A stretch of DNA of 64,000 nt from Desulfuromonadaceae bacterium (GCA_028681335.1 JAQUIT010000004.1:186001-250000); one strand, 5' to 3'; shown: positions 34,655-44,692, numbered from the stretch's first letter. The notes: a model not told the origin generated them from the letters alone. Made by a program: numbers and translations.

Positions 34655-34948
34655 ATGAAGTGTCAGACCGTACTTGCAGGTACCGAGTGTACCTTTTGGG
34701 GGAAACAGGGGTGTATATTTCCTGAGGGTTCCTGCCAGACTATTGCCGAAAACTGCGAAGGATGCGAGCGCGTTGTAACCGGCTCTATCGGGCAGGTCTG
34801 TAGCGCATATCCCGCGCCGGCAAAAAAATGGATTGGCGGGATTTGTAATTTTGCCTCCCACGTGAAAGTTGATCTCTCCATAGCCGAGCTGAAGGTCAAC
34901 CCTCTCAAAGCTTCCAAGAAAGCTGCCGGAACAAAAAAGAAGAAATAA
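34655..34948 (+). CDS. PxxKW-family cysteine-rich protein
   Basis: The 97-residue protein begins MKCQTVLAGTECTFWGKQGC and includes nine cysteines, ending with the diagnostic PAPAKKWIGGICNFASHVK (the PxxKW signature). This small family is found mostly in deltaproteobacteria that carry metal- or sulfur-linked respiration; the function is not known, and metal or disulfide binding is plausible. AGGAGG lies seven bases before the ATG at 34655. A terminator follows after 30 bases. Confidence 0.8.
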   Translation: MKCQTVLAGTECTFWGKQGCIFPEGSCQTIAENCEGCERVVTGSIGQVCSAYPAPAKKWIGGICNFASHVKVDLSIAELKVNPLKASKKAAGTKKKK

Positions 34949-34980
34949 GAAATAAGAAACGCATTCAATATTTTCATTCA

Positions 34981-35012
34981 AAGGGGGGAATTAATTTTCC
35001 TCCCTTTTTTTA
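34981..35012 (+). terminator. Rho-independent terminator after the PxxKW gene
   Basis: GGGGGGAA pairs with TTCCTCCC (one G-T pair) around a short loop, followed by TTTTTTT. It ends the transcript before the Nudix gene. Confidence 0.8.
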
Positions 35013-35026
35013 TTACAGAGGTATAA

Positions 35027-35476
35027 ATGTCATTCACCACCCTTACCTGCCCTTCATGTGGCTCCAATGTGAAGCAGTATCGCAATCCGCTCCCTACGGT
35101 AGATATTATTATCGAACTGGATAATGGCATTGTCCTGATCGAAAGACGCAACGAACCTTTTGGCTGGGCGCTCCCGGGAGGTTTTGTCGACTATGGAGAA
35201 TCTCTTGAGTCTGCTGCTATTCGGGAGGCGAGAGAAGAGACGTCACTGGATGTTACAAGCCTGCGGTTACTGGGTTGCTATTCCGACCCGACACGCGACG
35301 AGCGAATGCATACAATTTCAACGGTGTACATTGCAACGGGCCATGGCATTCCTATCGCAGCTGATGACGCACAGAATCTGGCCATTTTCAGATTGGATTC
35401 ACTGCCGCAGATGCTCTGTTTTGACCATGCCCGCATCCTCAAGGATTATACAGCGACAGTCAAAACCACCACCTGA
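35027..35476 (+). CDS. Nudix hydrolase with an N-terminal zinc ribbon
   Basis: The 149-residue protein has CPSCG at 8-12, a small zinc ribbon, and then a Nudix box [21 protein letters not shown] (52-72), matching GX5EX7REUXEEXGU. Nudix enzymes cleave nucleoside diphosphate derivatives such as oxidised nucleotides or ADP-ribose. The substrate is not shown by the sequence. It lies 15 bases after a terminator, so its promoter should be internal to that region. Confidence 0.88.
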   Translation: MSFTTLTCPSCGSNVKQYRNPLPTVDIIIELDNGIVLIERRNEPFGWALPGGFVDYGESLESAAIREAREETSLDVTSLRLLGCYSDPTRDERMHTISTVYIATGHGIPIAADDAQNLAIFRLDSLPQMLCFDHARILKDYTATVKTTT

Positions 35477-35513
35477 ACCTGCTTATTCTCACAAATACCG
35501 TGCTATATTTATA

Positions 35514-36335
35514 TTACGATGAGATAAAATGGAGTGCCGGGGCATCTTTTATCAAACCAATCTCAGCACACTTTGCATAATACAGCATAAGACCGGCCTG
35601 TTCACGCTCACCAAGGTGATATGATATATTCTCCCTCCAGTACACCATCAACCTGTCATATCCCAGCCACTTGAGCTCTTCCGTACACCTTGCCACCTGT
35701 CCCAGACACTCTGGAACAAGTTCCTTTGCCTGAATCAGCTGCCGGGAAAGAGTTTTGATCTCAGCAACTTCAGCGACTTCATTTCGGCATAGCCAGAGTG
35801 CAAAAACAAACGGTAGGCCGGTCCATGAGTGCCACAATTCTCCAAGATCATAGACAAACAGATTTTTTTTGCACAATGAAGCACGCAACGCTGAATCACC
35901 GATTAAAAGCAACGGGGATGAATCATCATCCGCAACAGAGGCACTCGCCTGAGCTACTTCAAAGGTACATGAGCACCCATAACGCTGATAAAGCAAAATC
36001 TTAAGGAGGTTTACAGAAGTTGCCGATTCGGAACTAAGGAGGACCTTACAGCCATCAAGTGCCTCAACAGGCTGCCTGGAAAAAAGCAGAACACTGGCCA
36101 CGGCTCCGTCACTCGAAATGGAAAGCTGCGGAAGAATACTGTAACGTTCCGGATGATATGCATACTCAATGGAGGATGACGGGCAGACATCAATATCACC
36201 TGCCAGAAGCCTCCTATTCAAGGCCGCAGGCACTCCGGTAATAAACTCATACCCGGAGCAAGGGAATTGCTCCCGGAGAACATGAAAAAGCGGGGTGCAA
36301 TTTGCGTACTCTATCTCACCAATTCTAAGCTTCAT
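35514..36335 (-). CDS. mqnA: Chorismate dehydratase of the futalosine menaquinone pathway
   Basis: The 273-residue protein matches MqnA: MKLRIGEIEYANCTPLFHVL, GVPAALNRRLLAGDIDVCPSSSIEYAYHPERY, SSDGAVASVLLFSRQP, LLLIGDSALRA and YDLGELWHSWTGLPFVFALW. MqnA removes water from chorismate to 3-[(1-carboxyvinyl)oxy]benzoate, the first step of menaquinone synthesis by this route. It therefore uses the same branch-point metabolite made by aroC in this window. Its start overlaps the end of the TolC-type gene by four bases. Confidence 0.92.
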   Translation of the reverse strand: MKLRIGEIEYANCTPLFHVLREQFPCSGYEFITGVPAALNRRLLAGDIDVCPSSSIEYAYHPERYSILPQLSISSDGAVASVLLFSRQPVEALDGCKVLLSSESATSVNLLKILLYQRYGCSCTFEVAQASASVADDDSSPLLLIGDSALRASLCKKNLFVYDLGELWHSWTGLPFVFALWLCRNEVAEVAEIKTLSRQLIQAKELVPECLGQVARCTEELKWLGYDRLMVYWRENISYHLGEREQAGLMLYYAKCAEIGLIKDAPALHFISS

Positions 36336-37813
36336 CTTGTGGCGGAGTACAGCTTATCGGCATCACCTTCAACCACCCGGATTCCTTCACGCTCCAGAAG
36401 TTCTCCGGTTACCTGCCAATAACGGGTCAATGAGTCGGCGTACCCGACAACAGCTTTAATCTGGTTACTTTTTGAAACAGCCAGATCATTTTCAACATCC
36501 AATACATCTTTTGTTGTTGCCAGACCAACCTCATTTTTACGGATAAAAGAGCGTAAACGCTCTTCTGCAAACCGTACCCCGCGATCCGCAACTTCAATCT
36601 GTTTATAACCGGCAACAAGCGCACGAATAGCTGCCCTGACTTCATTTGCAGAGTTTTCTTCCAGATTGCGCAACTGCAGCGAGGCCTGTTCCGTTTTCAG
36701 CCTGCTTTTACGATATTCGTTTTCTGCAACACCATTCCCTAATGGGTATTTGAATTCCAACCCGACCATCCATACCGGGTAGTCAGAGGTTAACACCTTA
36801 TCCATATTCTTCTGATAGGAATTATCAAGACCGGTTAATTGGGCTGAGGCGGTCAATGTAAGGTCGGGGCGTGTCTTTTGACTCAGATTTCGTGTTTGTA
36901 GTTCGTTCAGTTCCAAGTTACGCTTTTGTTCCCTAATATCAGGGCGATCCAACGCTTTCTGAATTGCCTCGCTCTCTACCGCATCAAATCGGGCGCGCGA
37001 CGGCAGATCAACAGTCTGTAATTCACCAGTACCAGCATCCATCTGCAAGAGAAGGCGCAGGACATCAATCTGGTCACTTACAGCTCTCTCGGCATCGATC
37101 AGCTCTTTTTCGCGGGTAACAACACCAAACTCAGCGTTAAGAATCTCCATTGCAGGAAGCACTCCTGCCTTTACCCTGGCCTGGGTATCGGACAGGATTT
37201 TTTGTGCCAGTTCAAGCGAAACTTTTTTCACTTCCCGCTCCTCCCGCAGACTGTGGAGTTTGTAGTACTCCGTGCGCACCTGAGCCACAGTGGTCAGAAG
37301 CCGGGAATTAAAGCGTTCGAGTGATGCAAATTTTGAGTACCGGGATATGTTTATATTTATCTCCGTCGCCTCGCGGCCGACGTTTTTCAGAAGAGGCTGA
37401 CTGATACTGGCTCCCAATCCTGTCTGCCAGCTTTTAGGAGCAGTGGCGACAGTACTGGTATATCCATTGTTGAATGTTATGGCTGCAGTACCACCAGTCC
37501 ATAACAATTGACTGAGAGATGAATTGAGAACCGCTCCCTGTGACTCTACGGCATTTCCTCCTGAACTGGCTGTTGCCGCGTTCGAATCAGTATAGCTGGT
37601 CTGAAGGGTAAGAAGCGGGTCATATATCGCACGATAGCGGTTTATATCAGCCTCGTACTGGGCCGGATTATACAGTTCAGCACGCACATCCAGATTCTTC
37701 TCGACAGCCATACGAATAGCTTCGTTCAGAGTCAGTGAAAGTGGAGCTCCAGCTGAGTATGCTGTTACCGGAAGAATGAACAGAGAAAAAGACAGCAATA
37801 TCGGCAAGCGCAC
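36332..37813 (-). CDS. TolC-family outer-membrane efflux protein
   Basis: The 493-residue protein has a Sec signal peptide (MRLPILLSFSLFILPVTAYSAG), then two repeated long helical segments typical of TolC-type factors (LTLNEAIRMAVEKNLDVRAELYNP; LNEALRMA-type again in the second half) and ends near EGDAD. Such proteins form trimers linking an inner-membrane pump to the outside; the partner pump is not in this window. The pairing with mqnA, which overlaps it by four bases, is unexpected. Confidence 0.9.
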   Translation of the reverse strand: MRLPILLSFSLFILPVTAYSAGAPLSLTLNEAIRMAVEKNLDVRAELYNPAQYEADINRYRAIYDPLLTLQTSYTDSNAATASSGGNAVESQGAVLNSSLSQLLWTGGTAAITFNNGYTSTVATAPKSWQTGLGASISQPLLKNVGREATEININISRYSKFASLERFNSRLLTTVAQVRTEYYKLHSLREEREVKKVSLELAQKILSDTQARVKAGVLPAMEILNAEFGVVTREKELIDAERAVSDQIDVLRLLLQMDAGTGELQTVDLPSRARFDAVESEAIQKALDRPDIREQKRNLELNELQTRNLSQKTRPDLTLTASAQLTGLDNSYQKNMDKVLTSDYPVWMVGLEFKYPLGNGVAENEYRKSRLKTEQASLQLRNLEENSANEVRAAIRALVAGYKQIEVADRGVRFAEERLRSFIRKNEVGLATTKDVLDVENDLAVSKSNQIKAVVGYADSLTRYWQVTGELLEREGIRVVEGDADKLYSATR

Positions 37814-37889
37814 GTAGGTTCCTTCCTGAATAAAAACAGGGCGAGATCAAAGAATGATCCCGCCCTTATACCATAATTAACACAATAAA

Positions 37890-38276
37890 TTAATCCCTGT
37901 TTTCTATGTAGTCAGCGTAGTCGTCAGCTGACAAAAGATTTTTCAGCTCTTCAGGATCATCGAGCGAGACTTCGACCAACCAGGCACCGTCATATGGATC
38001 ATCATTGAGAAGCTCAGGATTGTCCATTGCTTCATGATTTACACTCCGGACAGTGCCACTAAAGGGAGCGTAAATCGATGCAACCGTCTTCTGAGCTTCT
38101 ATCGACCCGATCGAATCATCCTGTTCGACTTCATCTCCTTCATCAGGCAGCTCGACCCCACTTATTGTACCCAGCTCTTCCTGGGCAAAATCGGTGATAC
38201 CAATAACGGCAGAACTGTTTTCGATCCGTACCCAAACATGTTCCTTGGTGTATTTCAGCTCCTCGGGAAAGTCCAT
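37890..38276 (-). CDS. gcvH: Glycine cleavage system H-like lipoyl protein
   Basis: The 128-residue protein has the H-protein shape: LKYTKEHVWVRIENSSAVIGITDFAQEELGTISGVELPDEGDEV, IGSIEAQKTVASIYAPFSGTV with lipoyl Lys63, and the C-terminal DPEELKNLLSADDYADY. The region before the Lys reads SIEAQK instead of the common SVESVK. No gcvT, gcvP or lipoyl-attachment gene is visible here; it lies five bases before accC in a fatty-acid operon, so its role may be separate from glycine cleavage. Confidence 0.9.
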   Translation of the reverse strand: MDFPEELKYTKEHVWVRIENSSAVIGITDFAQEELGTISGVELPDEGDEVEQDDSIGSIEAQKTVASIYAPFSGTVRSVNHEAMDNPELLNDDPYDGAWLVEVSLDDPEELKNLLSADDYADYIENRD

Positions 38277-38281
38277 GATAT

Positions 38282-39622
38282 CTACTCCAGCACGATTCGC
38301 TCAAGAAAGGAGGTATCTATATCACCTTCAATAAAGTCCTTATGAGCCATAATACGTTTATGAAAAAAGATAGTTGTCTTAATACCCTCAATACGGAACT
38401 CATCGAGTGCCCTAGCCATCCTCTTAATCGCCTCTTCACGAGTATCAGCATGGACAATCAACTTCCCGATCAACGAATCGTAATTCGGCACAACCGAATA
38501 CTGGTCATATACAAACGAATCAACACGCACGCCAAGTCCACCAGGTGGGTGATACGCAGTTATCTTACCAGGGCACGGAGTAAATTTGAAAGGATCTTCT
38601 GCATTAATGCGACACTCAATTGAGTGCCCTCTTATCTGGATATCTTCCTGTTTATAGCGAAGCGGTATTCCGGCAGCTGAGCGAATCTGTTCTCTGACGA
38701 TGTCCACCCCTGTAACCATTTCAGTGACCGGATGCTCAACCTGAACGCGGGTATTCATCTCCATGAAGTAGAAGTTATTCTGCTTATCAACAAGGAACTC
38801 AACAGTGCCGGCACTGTTATATCCAACTGCTGCTGCAGCCCTGACGGCAGCATCACCCATGGCTTTACGAATCTCGGGCGTAACGACAGTAGAGGGTGCT
38901 TCCTCAATCAGCTTCTGGTGGCGACGCTGGATTGAGCAATCCCGTTCACCGAGATGAATCACGTTACCATGTTTGTCACCCAGAATCTGGATCTCAACGT
39001 GGCGAGGTTTTTCACAGTACCTTTCAATATAAACTTCAGGATTGCCGAATCCGGATTGAGCTTCTGCACGGGCAGTAGCGAAGGCATTCGGCAGAGCTGC
39101 CTGAGAATGAACTATCTTCATGCCGCGGCCACCGCCGCCTGCAGTAGCTTTTATGATGACGGGAAAGCCTATCTCTTTTGCAACCTTGACGGCCTCCTCA
39201 ACAGAGTGGACACCCTCTTTGGTACCGGGAAGAATCGGCACGCCCTGCTTGATAACCGCCTGTCGGGCGCTGATCTTATCACCCATGATCCGCATACTTT
39301 CGGCAGTAGGCCCGATAAAAGTAATGCCGCATTTTTCACATACTTCAGCAAATTTCGCGTTTTCAGACAGAAATCCGTAACCGGGATGAATTGCCTCAGA
39401 GTCGGTCAATTCAGCAGCGCTGATGATAGCGTTTATATTTAGATAACTCAGGGCACTGGGAGCCGGACCGATGCAGACACTCTCGTCTGCCAGCTTTACA
39501 TGCAGAGAGTGGATATCGGCCTGGGAATATACCGCAACCGTTTTGATGCCCAGTTCTTTGCATGCCCTGATAATCCTGACAGCAATTTCACCACGATTGG
39601 CAATAAGTACTTTATGAAACAT
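38282..39622 (-). CDS. accC: Acetyl-CoA carboxylase, biotin carboxylase subunit
   Basis: The 446-residue ATP-grasp enzyme carboxylates the biotin on AccB with bicarbonate and ATP. It shows [32 protein letters not shown], the Gly-rich loop [52 protein letters not shown] and [26 protein letters not shown], all characteristic. The gene is 27 bases after accB and five bases before gcvH. Confidence 0.98.
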   Translation of the reverse strand: MFHKVLIANRGEIAVRIIRACKELGIKTVAVYSQADIHSLHVKLADESVCIGPAPSALSYLNINAIISAAELTDSEAIHPGYGFLSENAKFAEVCEKCGITFIGPTAESMRIMGDKISARQAVIKQGVPILPGTKEGVHSVEEAVKVAKEIGFPVIIKATAGGGGRGMKIVHSQAALPNAFATARAEAQSGFGNPEVYIERYCEKPRHVEIQILGDKHGNVIHLGERDCSIQRRHQKLIEEAPSTVVTPEIRKAMGDAAVRAAAAVGYNSAGTVEFLVDKQNNFYFMEMNTRVQVEHPVTEMVTGVDIVREQIRSAAGIPLRYKQEDIQIRGHSIECRINAEDPFKFTPCPGKITAYHPPGGLGVRVDSFVYDQYSVVPNYDSLIGKLIVHADTREEAIKRMARALDEFRIEGIKTTIFFHKRIMAHKDFIEGDIDTSFLERIVLE

Positions 39623-39649
39623 GAAGGCGAACCCCGCTATTGAATGGAA

Positions 39650-40123
39650 TTAAAGTTTCTGGATTACAAACAGTGGATCACCGAATTCTACCGCCTGAGC
39701 ATTGTCTTTGCAAATCTTTAAGATTTTGCATTTACACTCTGACTCAATCTCATTCATCAATTTCATTGCCTCAACAATACAGAGCACCTGCCCCTTTTCT
39801 ACTATCTGGCCGACAGAGACGTAGGGATCAGAGTCAGGGCCGGGAGCGGCATAGAATGTACCTACTATCGGAGAGTTAACCGTATCACCGGCTTCAGCAG
39901 CAGGAGCAGCTGAGACGGCAGCAGGTGCTTGAGCTGTAGCAACTGCCTGAGGTGTCTGATAGCCAGCGGCATACTGCTGAACTGCAGGAGCGGCAACAGT
40001 AATATATTCCGGTTTATGGCCTCGCTTGATAATAATCTTCTCGTCCGAATTATCCATCTCGAATTCGGTAATATCTGTTTCCGTAACAAGTTTTATCAGT
40101 AGCTTCAGATCTTTAATATCCAT
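39650..40123 (-). CDS. accB: Acetyl-CoA carboxylase, biotin carboxyl carrier protein
   Basis: The 157-residue protein has an N-terminal domain, an Ala/Pro-rich linker (TAQAPAAVSAAPAAEA) and the biotinyl domain TVNSPIVGTFYAAPGPDSDPYV with CIVEAMKLMNEIE, in which Lys121 carries biotin. AAAGGAG lies ten bases before the ATG. It is followed by accC. Confidence 0.97.
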   Translation of the reverse strand: MDIKDLKLLIKLVTETDITEFEMDNSDEKIIIKRGHKPEYITVAAPAVQQYAAGYQTPQAVATAQAPAAVSAAPAAEAGDTVNSPIVGTFYAAPGPDSDPYVSVGQIVEKGQVLCIVEAMKLMNEIESECKCKILKICKDNAQAVEFGDPLFVIQKL

Positions 40124-40229
40124 TTCAGTCTGTCTCCTTTTACCTCAGTCTAATAGTGGTGTATCTCAATTGTGTTGAAGTTCACTGCTGATCCGCCATT
40201 GATAAGCAGGGGCAGGTGTTAATCAAATA

Positions 40230-41300
40230 CTACAGGATAATCAACTTCTTATCGACACCTGTCAGAACACGGCAGCCATCACTGGTAACCGTCACAGTAT
40301 CTTCTATCCTGACACCGCCAAAACCCTGGATATAAATACCCGGTTCAACGGTAATTACCATCCCCTCTTGCAGAACCGCGGTACTGCGCGGAGAGAGTGT
40401 CGGCATTTCGTGAATTTCAAGACCAACGCCATGGCCAAGCCCGTGCCCGAAATAGTCACCATACCCTTTATCACGAATGTATGAGCGCGCAACGTCATCC
40501 AGATCCCTACAGATGATGCCTGGTCTGACCGCCTCAATAGCAAGATCATGGGCTGTTTTTACTATTGCATGTATCTCCCGAGCACGAGTACCGGGATCTC
40601 CACAGGCGACTGTAACTGTCTCATCCGAGTGATAACCGTCTTTCAAGGCACCAAAGTCAACGGTTATCATCTCGCCTGAACAAATGATCTTATCGCTGGC
40701 ACGGCCATGTGGCATGGAACCACGTTCACCCGAGGCAACAATAAAATCGAACGCCTTACCTTCTGCACCGAGACGACGCATCTCGAATTCAAGTGCCAGG
40801 GCGATATCGACTTCTCTGACACCAGGTTTAATCTCTCCCATGATGGCTTCAAATGCGCGGGAAGAAAGCTCAGCGACCGAAGCAAGCTGTTCAATTTCGG
40901 CTTTATCTTTACATATACGGATTTCATCAAGATCAGAACCAAGCTCAACAAGATCAATTCCGTTCAATTTTTCAGACATCCGCCTGTAAGCGCTGACAGT
41001 AGTATGGGCAGCCTCGAAGCCTACACGATGGAGATCATAGTCGGCTGCCAATGCCGCTACTGTGTCGAGGCGAATAGCACCACATTCCCTGATTTCAGCA
41101 CCCTGAACTTCTTCAGCGGCCTGAGCGGTGTAGCGGGAATCACACAAAAACCATGCATTATTCGTTGATACCAGCAGCGCCCCTTCGGTGCCGCTGAAAC
41201 CGCACAGATATCGAACATTCCTGAGATCAGAAAACAATACCGCATCAAGTGAATGTTTTTCAAAAAAGCGTTTCAGATTTGAGCGCCTGCTTTTTAGCAT
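40230..41300 (-). CDS. M24-family Xaa-Pro aminopeptidase
   Basis: The 356-residue peptidase has a creatinase-like N-terminal domain (DAVLFSDLRNVRYLCGFSGTEGALLVS) and the pita-bread domain with metal ligands in VDFGALKDGYHSDETVTV (Asp), DYFGHGLGHGVGLEIHEMP (His), VITVEPGIYIQG (Glu) and FGGVRIEDTV (Glu). It releases N-terminal residues followed by proline. It lies between aroQ and accB; elsewhere the order aroQ-pepQ-efp-accBC is common, but no efp is present here. Confidence 0.92.
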   Translation of the reverse strand: MLKSRRSNLKRFFEKHSLDAVLFSDLRNVRYLCGFSGTEGALLVSTNNAWFLCDSRYTAQAAEEVQGAEIRECGAIRLDTVAALAADYDLHRVGFEAAHTTVSAYRRMSEKLNGIDLVELGSDLDEIRICKDKAEIEQLASVAELSSRAFEAIMGEIKPGVREVDIALALEFEMRRLGAEGKAFDFIVASGERGSMPHGRASDKIICSGEMITVDFGALKDGYHSDETVTVACGDPGTRAREIHAIVKTAHDLAIEAVRPGIICRDLDDVARSYIRDKGYGDYFGHGLGHGVGLEIHEMPTLSPRSTAVLQEGMVITVEPGIYIQGFGGVRIEDTVTVTSDGCRVLTGVDKKLIIL

Positions 41301-41370
41301 AAATGAAACCCTGACTACAATCTGTTTTTACTTAACACCATTAAATCTGGCAAGAGTGACGCATATGAAT

Positions 41371-41808
41371 CTATTTATTTTTAACAAAATTAAATAATGC
41401 CCGCAAGCCAAGCAGATAACTGTAGCTGCCAAATCCGCATATCTGCCCAATTGCTACCGGCGCAATCATACTCGTGTGGCGGAACGTTTCCCGATGGTGG
41501 ATATTGGAAAGGTGGACCTCAACTGACGGGAGCCCTACAGCAGACAAGGCATCACGAATAGCAATACTGGTGTGCGTGTACGCCGCCGGATTGATCAGTA
41601 TGCCATGACAGTTCTGCGCAGCTGACTGGATTGTATCAATCAACTCGCCTTCACTGTTCGACTGAAAAAAAACGAGTTCACACCCCAACTCCACAGAGAG
41701 CTCTCGCAGCGAATCATTAATATCTTCAAGAGTTTGGTTCCCGTATATTCCGGGTTCGCGTGTACCAAGAAGATTCAGATTCGGGCCATGCAGCACCATA
41801 AATTTCAT
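41371..41808 (-). CDS. aroQ: 3-dehydroquinate dehydratase, type II
   Basis: The 145-residue enzyme converts 3-dehydroquinate to 3-dehydroshikimate. It has [19 protein letters not shown], with the catalytic Tyr in [33 protein letters not shown] with the active-site His, and [20 protein letters not shown]. The gene starts two bases after the roadblock gene stops, so it is part of the aroC-aroK-aroB-TPR-roadblock-aroQ operon. Confidence 0.97.
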   Translation of the reverse strand: MKFMVLHGPNLNLLGTREPGIYGNQTLEDINDSLRELSVELGCELVFFQSNSEGELIDTIQSAAQNCHGILINPAAYTHTSIAIRDALSAVGLPSVEVHLSNIHHRETFRHTSMIAPVAIGQICGFGSYSYLLGLRALFNFVKNK

Positions 41809-41810
41809 AG

Positions 41811-42173
41811 CTATGAAAGCTCCCGTATAACATCAAATGACTTGAGCTTAAGCATATAGCGCCCCTTACCAATATTGCCATCACGGCACATAATAAGCGC
41901 AGCAAAAAGATCATCGCTTAGAACCCTGACAACAACACAGGTTCGTGTCGTCAATATGGAAACCTCTTCAAGATTCCCCATTTTAATAACGTCAACGGCA
42001 CGCTTGATATCTTTAAGTACCGTTGCATACTCGACCGTCAGAAGCTGCATATCGAATTCTGACTGCTCCACCGTGACTTCATCTATCGGAATACCATCGT
42101 ATGCCATAACGACCGCAGCCAATGCCCCATCAACACTCTGGACAATCGTGTTCAGTGATTCTCTTAGCGGCAT
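41811..42173 (-). CDS. Roadblock/LC7-domain protein
   Basis: The 120-residue protein is a single roadblock domain: [57 protein letters not shown] and [29 protein letters not shown]. Members such as MglB regulate small Ras-like GTPases involved in polarity and motility; no mglA lies nearby. AGGAGG stands eight bases before the ATG. It overlaps the end of the TPR gene by ten bases, inside an aromatic biosynthesis operon. Confidence 0.85.
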   Translation of the reverse strand: MPLRESLNTIVQSVDGALAAVVMAYDGIPIDEVTVEQSEFDMQLLTVEYATVLKDIKRAVDVIKMGNLEEVSILTTRTCVVVRVLSDDLFAALIMCRDGNIGKGRYMLKLKSFDVIRELS

Positions 42174-43093
42174 AGTTTAATCCTCCTGATGCTATCAAGC
42201 CAGCGTTCAAGCGTAGAAAGAGTATTATCAACAACTCCTGCGGACATGGACTTTTGCAATACCGCTTCAGTAGGCAAGCTGGAATCGGCTTCGTCCACCG
42301 TTTCCTCATCCAAGGTATAATCAATGGCAGAGTCAGGCTCTAATGAACCGGCGTCCAGCCGTTCAAGTTCTGCTACCCGCTCTGAGATTACTTGATCTGC
42401 CGGATTATCGATTAGAATTGCTCGATATATTTCCAGTGCTTTATGGATGAACCCTTGGGTTACATACAATTCCGCAAGCGTGCCTGTTGAGAGAGGGTCA
42501 TGATGTGGCACTGCAAAACCATCAAAACCAGGAACCATAACATTCGGACTAGGTCCGGCCACCGGTTGTTCTCTCTCCTCGAAATAGGGCTCTTCAATTA
42601 TTTCAAGATCTTCGATGATTTCTTCATCATCCTCATCCTCATCCTGATCAACTTCAAAAACAGCAGCAGGTTTTCCGGGTGTTCTTTCAAGAGATTCCAA
42701 CTCTATCCGGCACTCTACATCATCAGGAGCAAACTCCAACGCGGTCCTGAATGCCTGATAGGCTAAATCGATATCTCCTGCCTCCGCAAGCAGCCGCCCC
42801 AAAAGTTTTTGTGAAGGGACGTCCTCGGGCAAAGCCTCGGTAACGACCTTTAAAGCGGCTATAGTCTCAGCAGCCAATCCCTTGGCATGGCAGGCCAGAG
42901 AAAGAGCCCTTTGACCAGACAGATAGCGAGGATGCTTAAGAACCCCCAGACGCGCCACATGAACCGCATCATCTATCAGTCCCACTTTGAGGTAAACATC
43001 TGCAAGCCGTGCGAAGCAAAGCGAGTCAGGTGATTTTGCAAACTGTTCCTCAAGGTTTTTGATGTCCGTCCAGAATGAAGCTGATTCCTGCAT
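42164..43093 (-). CDS. Tetratricopeptide-repeat protein
   Basis: The 309-residue protein has TPR helices in the first 140 residues (LCFARLADVYLKVGLIDDAVHVARLGV, LLGRLLAEAGDIDLAYQAFRTALEFAPDDVE), a very acidic linker (DQDEDEDDEEIIEDLEIIEE) and a further TPR (GTLAELYVTQGFIHKALEIYRAIL). It should act as a scaffold; partners are unknown. GGAGG lies seven bases before the ATG at 43093, so I use it instead of a GTG two codons earlier. It links the roadblock gene to aroB. Confidence 0.85.
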   Translation of the reverse strand: MQESASFWTDIKNLEEQFAKSPDSLCFARLADVYLKVGLIDDAVHVARLGVLKHPRYLSGQRALSLACHAKGLAAETIAALKVVTEALPEDVPSQKLLGRLLAEAGDIDLAYQAFRTALEFAPDDVECRIELESLERTPGKPAAVFEVDQDEDEDDEEIIEDLEIIEEPYFEEREQPVAGPSPNVMVPGFDGFAVPHHDPLSTGTLAELYVTQGFIHKALEIYRAILIDNPADQVISERVAELERLDAGSLEPDSAIDYTLDEETVDEADSSLPTEAVLQKSMSAGVVDNTLSTLERWLDSIRRIKLCR

Positions 43094-43095
43094 GG

Positions 43096-44175
43096 TCACG
43101 CCTCCAACCGGCTCAGTATGAGCAGTTCATCGGGAGTATGTTGCGACATGGCATACATGCCGATGCCCCTGTTACAAATAAAGGTTATACTGCCACCTTT
43201 CGATTTTTTATCGGCAGCGACAGCATCAAGCAGCTGTTGCCTCTCATAGGGAGGAACTTCAACCGGGAGCCCGTACACGGAAAGGAGATCCACAATTCTT
43301 AGAAGATCTACCTGACTACATAGTCCCTTGGCAAGTGAAACTCTAGCTGCCAGCACCATCCCGATGGCAACCGCCTCACCATGAACAAGAGTACAATAGC
43401 CGGATATAGATTCAAAAGCATGACCAAGTGTATGACCATAATTCAGAACCGCACGCAAACCGGCTTCCTTTTCGTCTTGTTCCACCACCTGCGACTTTAG
43501 TTGACAGGATCTATGGATGATTTTTATCAAGATATCAGCGTTCATGGCCAAGACCGCGGAACTGTTTGTCTCTATGAATTCAAAGAACTGACTGTCAGCG
43601 ATTACCCCGTATTTGATAACTTCTGCAAGCCCGGCACGAAATTGGCGTTCATCAAGTGTAGATAGTGTGTTTACGTCGATAAGTACCAAGCGCGGCTGAT
43701 AGAACGCGCCGATCAGGTTTTTACCTTTTGGGTGGTCGATGCCTGTTTTGCCGCCAACACTGCTGTCAACCTGGGCTAAAAGAGTCGTTGGCACTTGGAC
43801 AAAAGGAATACCCCTCATCCATGTTGCGGCGGCATAGCCGGCTACATCTCCTACAACACCACCACCAAGTGCAACGACAAAGGAACTGCGATCAATGCCA
43901 GCCGCAAGAAGATCATCATAAATCTTGTTCAGTGTCGTGCTGTTTTTAAACTCTTCACCATCAGGCATTTCAATGTGAGCGACAGTAAAACCCGCACTCT
44001 CCAGAGATTTCTGCACAGCAGCGCCATAGAGTGCAATAACCGTCGGGTTTGAAATAACCGCCGCCATCCCCTTCAGCCCGACTGAACGACACCGTTCCCC
44101 AAGAGAAGCAAGGGCACCAGGTTCAATGACAATATCATAGCTGTTCTCAGCAAGATTAACGGACAGTACACTCAC
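43096..44175 (-). CDS. aroB: 3-dehydroquinate synthase
   Basis: The 359-residue NAD-dependent enzyme makes 3-dehydroquinate from DAHP. It contains ALGGGVVGDVAGYAAATWMRGIPFVQVPTTLLAQVDSSVGGKTGIDHPKGKNLIGAFYQP, LAEVIKYGVIAD and NYGHTLGHAFE, which hold the metal-binding Glu and His residues. It overlaps the end of aroK and is followed by the TPR gene. Confidence 0.97.
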   Translation of the reverse strand: MSVLSVNLAENSYDIVIEPGALASLGERCRSVGLKGMAAVISNPTVIALYGAAVQKSLESAGFTVAHIEMPDGEEFKNSTTLNKIYDDLLAAGIDRSSFVVALGGGVVGDVAGYAAATWMRGIPFVQVPTTLLAQVDSSVGGKTGIDHPKGKNLIGAFYQPRLVLIDVNTLSTLDERQFRAGLAEVIKYGVIADSQFFEFIETNSSAVLAMNADILIKIIHRSCQLKSQVVEQDEKEAGLRAVLNYGHTLGHAFESISGYCTLVHGEAVAIGMVLAARVSLAKGLCSQVDLLRIVDLLSVYGLPVEVPPYERQQLLDAVAADKKSKGGSITFICNRGIGMYAMSQHTPDELLILSRLEA

Positions 44176-44692
44176 TAAAAAACCCCTTCAAACGGCACAG
44201 AATCTCTGCCGCGACATCTTCCACGGATTTCCCATCCGTGTCAATTCTAATATCTGCGTCTGCATAAAATTGTTCACGCTCATCCATCAACGCTTTTGCA
44301 CGTTTATCGGCATCATCACCGACGAGTAGTGGTCTATCACTACACCCTTTCAGACGGGCCACTACTTGCTCAAGAGTCACCTTCAGGTTGACGACCACCC
44401 CACGACTCCGCATCAACGAACGGTTATGCGCGGAAAGAACCACTCCGCCACCGGTAGCGACAATACAACCTTCGCTCATTGTCAGAACCTTCTCCAGCTG
44501 TGAACTCTCCCGCACACGAAAGGCCGGTTCGCCATCGCGGGCGAAAATTTCATTAATTGAGCATCCCGCAGCAGCAACAATCTCTGCATCCAGATCAATA
44601 AACCGCCATCCTAGCAGATCCGCCACAACTTTACCGACTGAGCTTTTACCGCTACCCATAAAGCCGGTCAACAGAACCAACGACTCAGGCAT
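44156..44692 (-). CDS. aroK: Shikimate kinase
   Basis: The 178-residue enzyme phosphorylates shikimate at the 3-OH. It has the P-loop [14 protein letters not shown], the DLDAEI motif, the FRxxE-type [12 protein letters not shown] and the GGGVVL segment. I place its start at the ATG at 44692, which overlaps the aroC stop (ATGCCTGA); the longer frame begins with TTG. It overlaps aroB by 20 bases. Confidence 0.96.
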   Translation of the reverse strand: MPESLVLLTGFMGSGKSSVGKVVADLLGWRFIDLDAEIVAAAGCSINEIFARDGEPAFRVRESSQLEKVLTMSEGCIVATGGGVVLSAHNRSLMRSRGVVVNLKVTLEQVVARLKGCSDRPLLVGDDADKRAKALMDEREQFYADADIRIDTDGKSVEDVAAEILCRLKGFFSECTVR

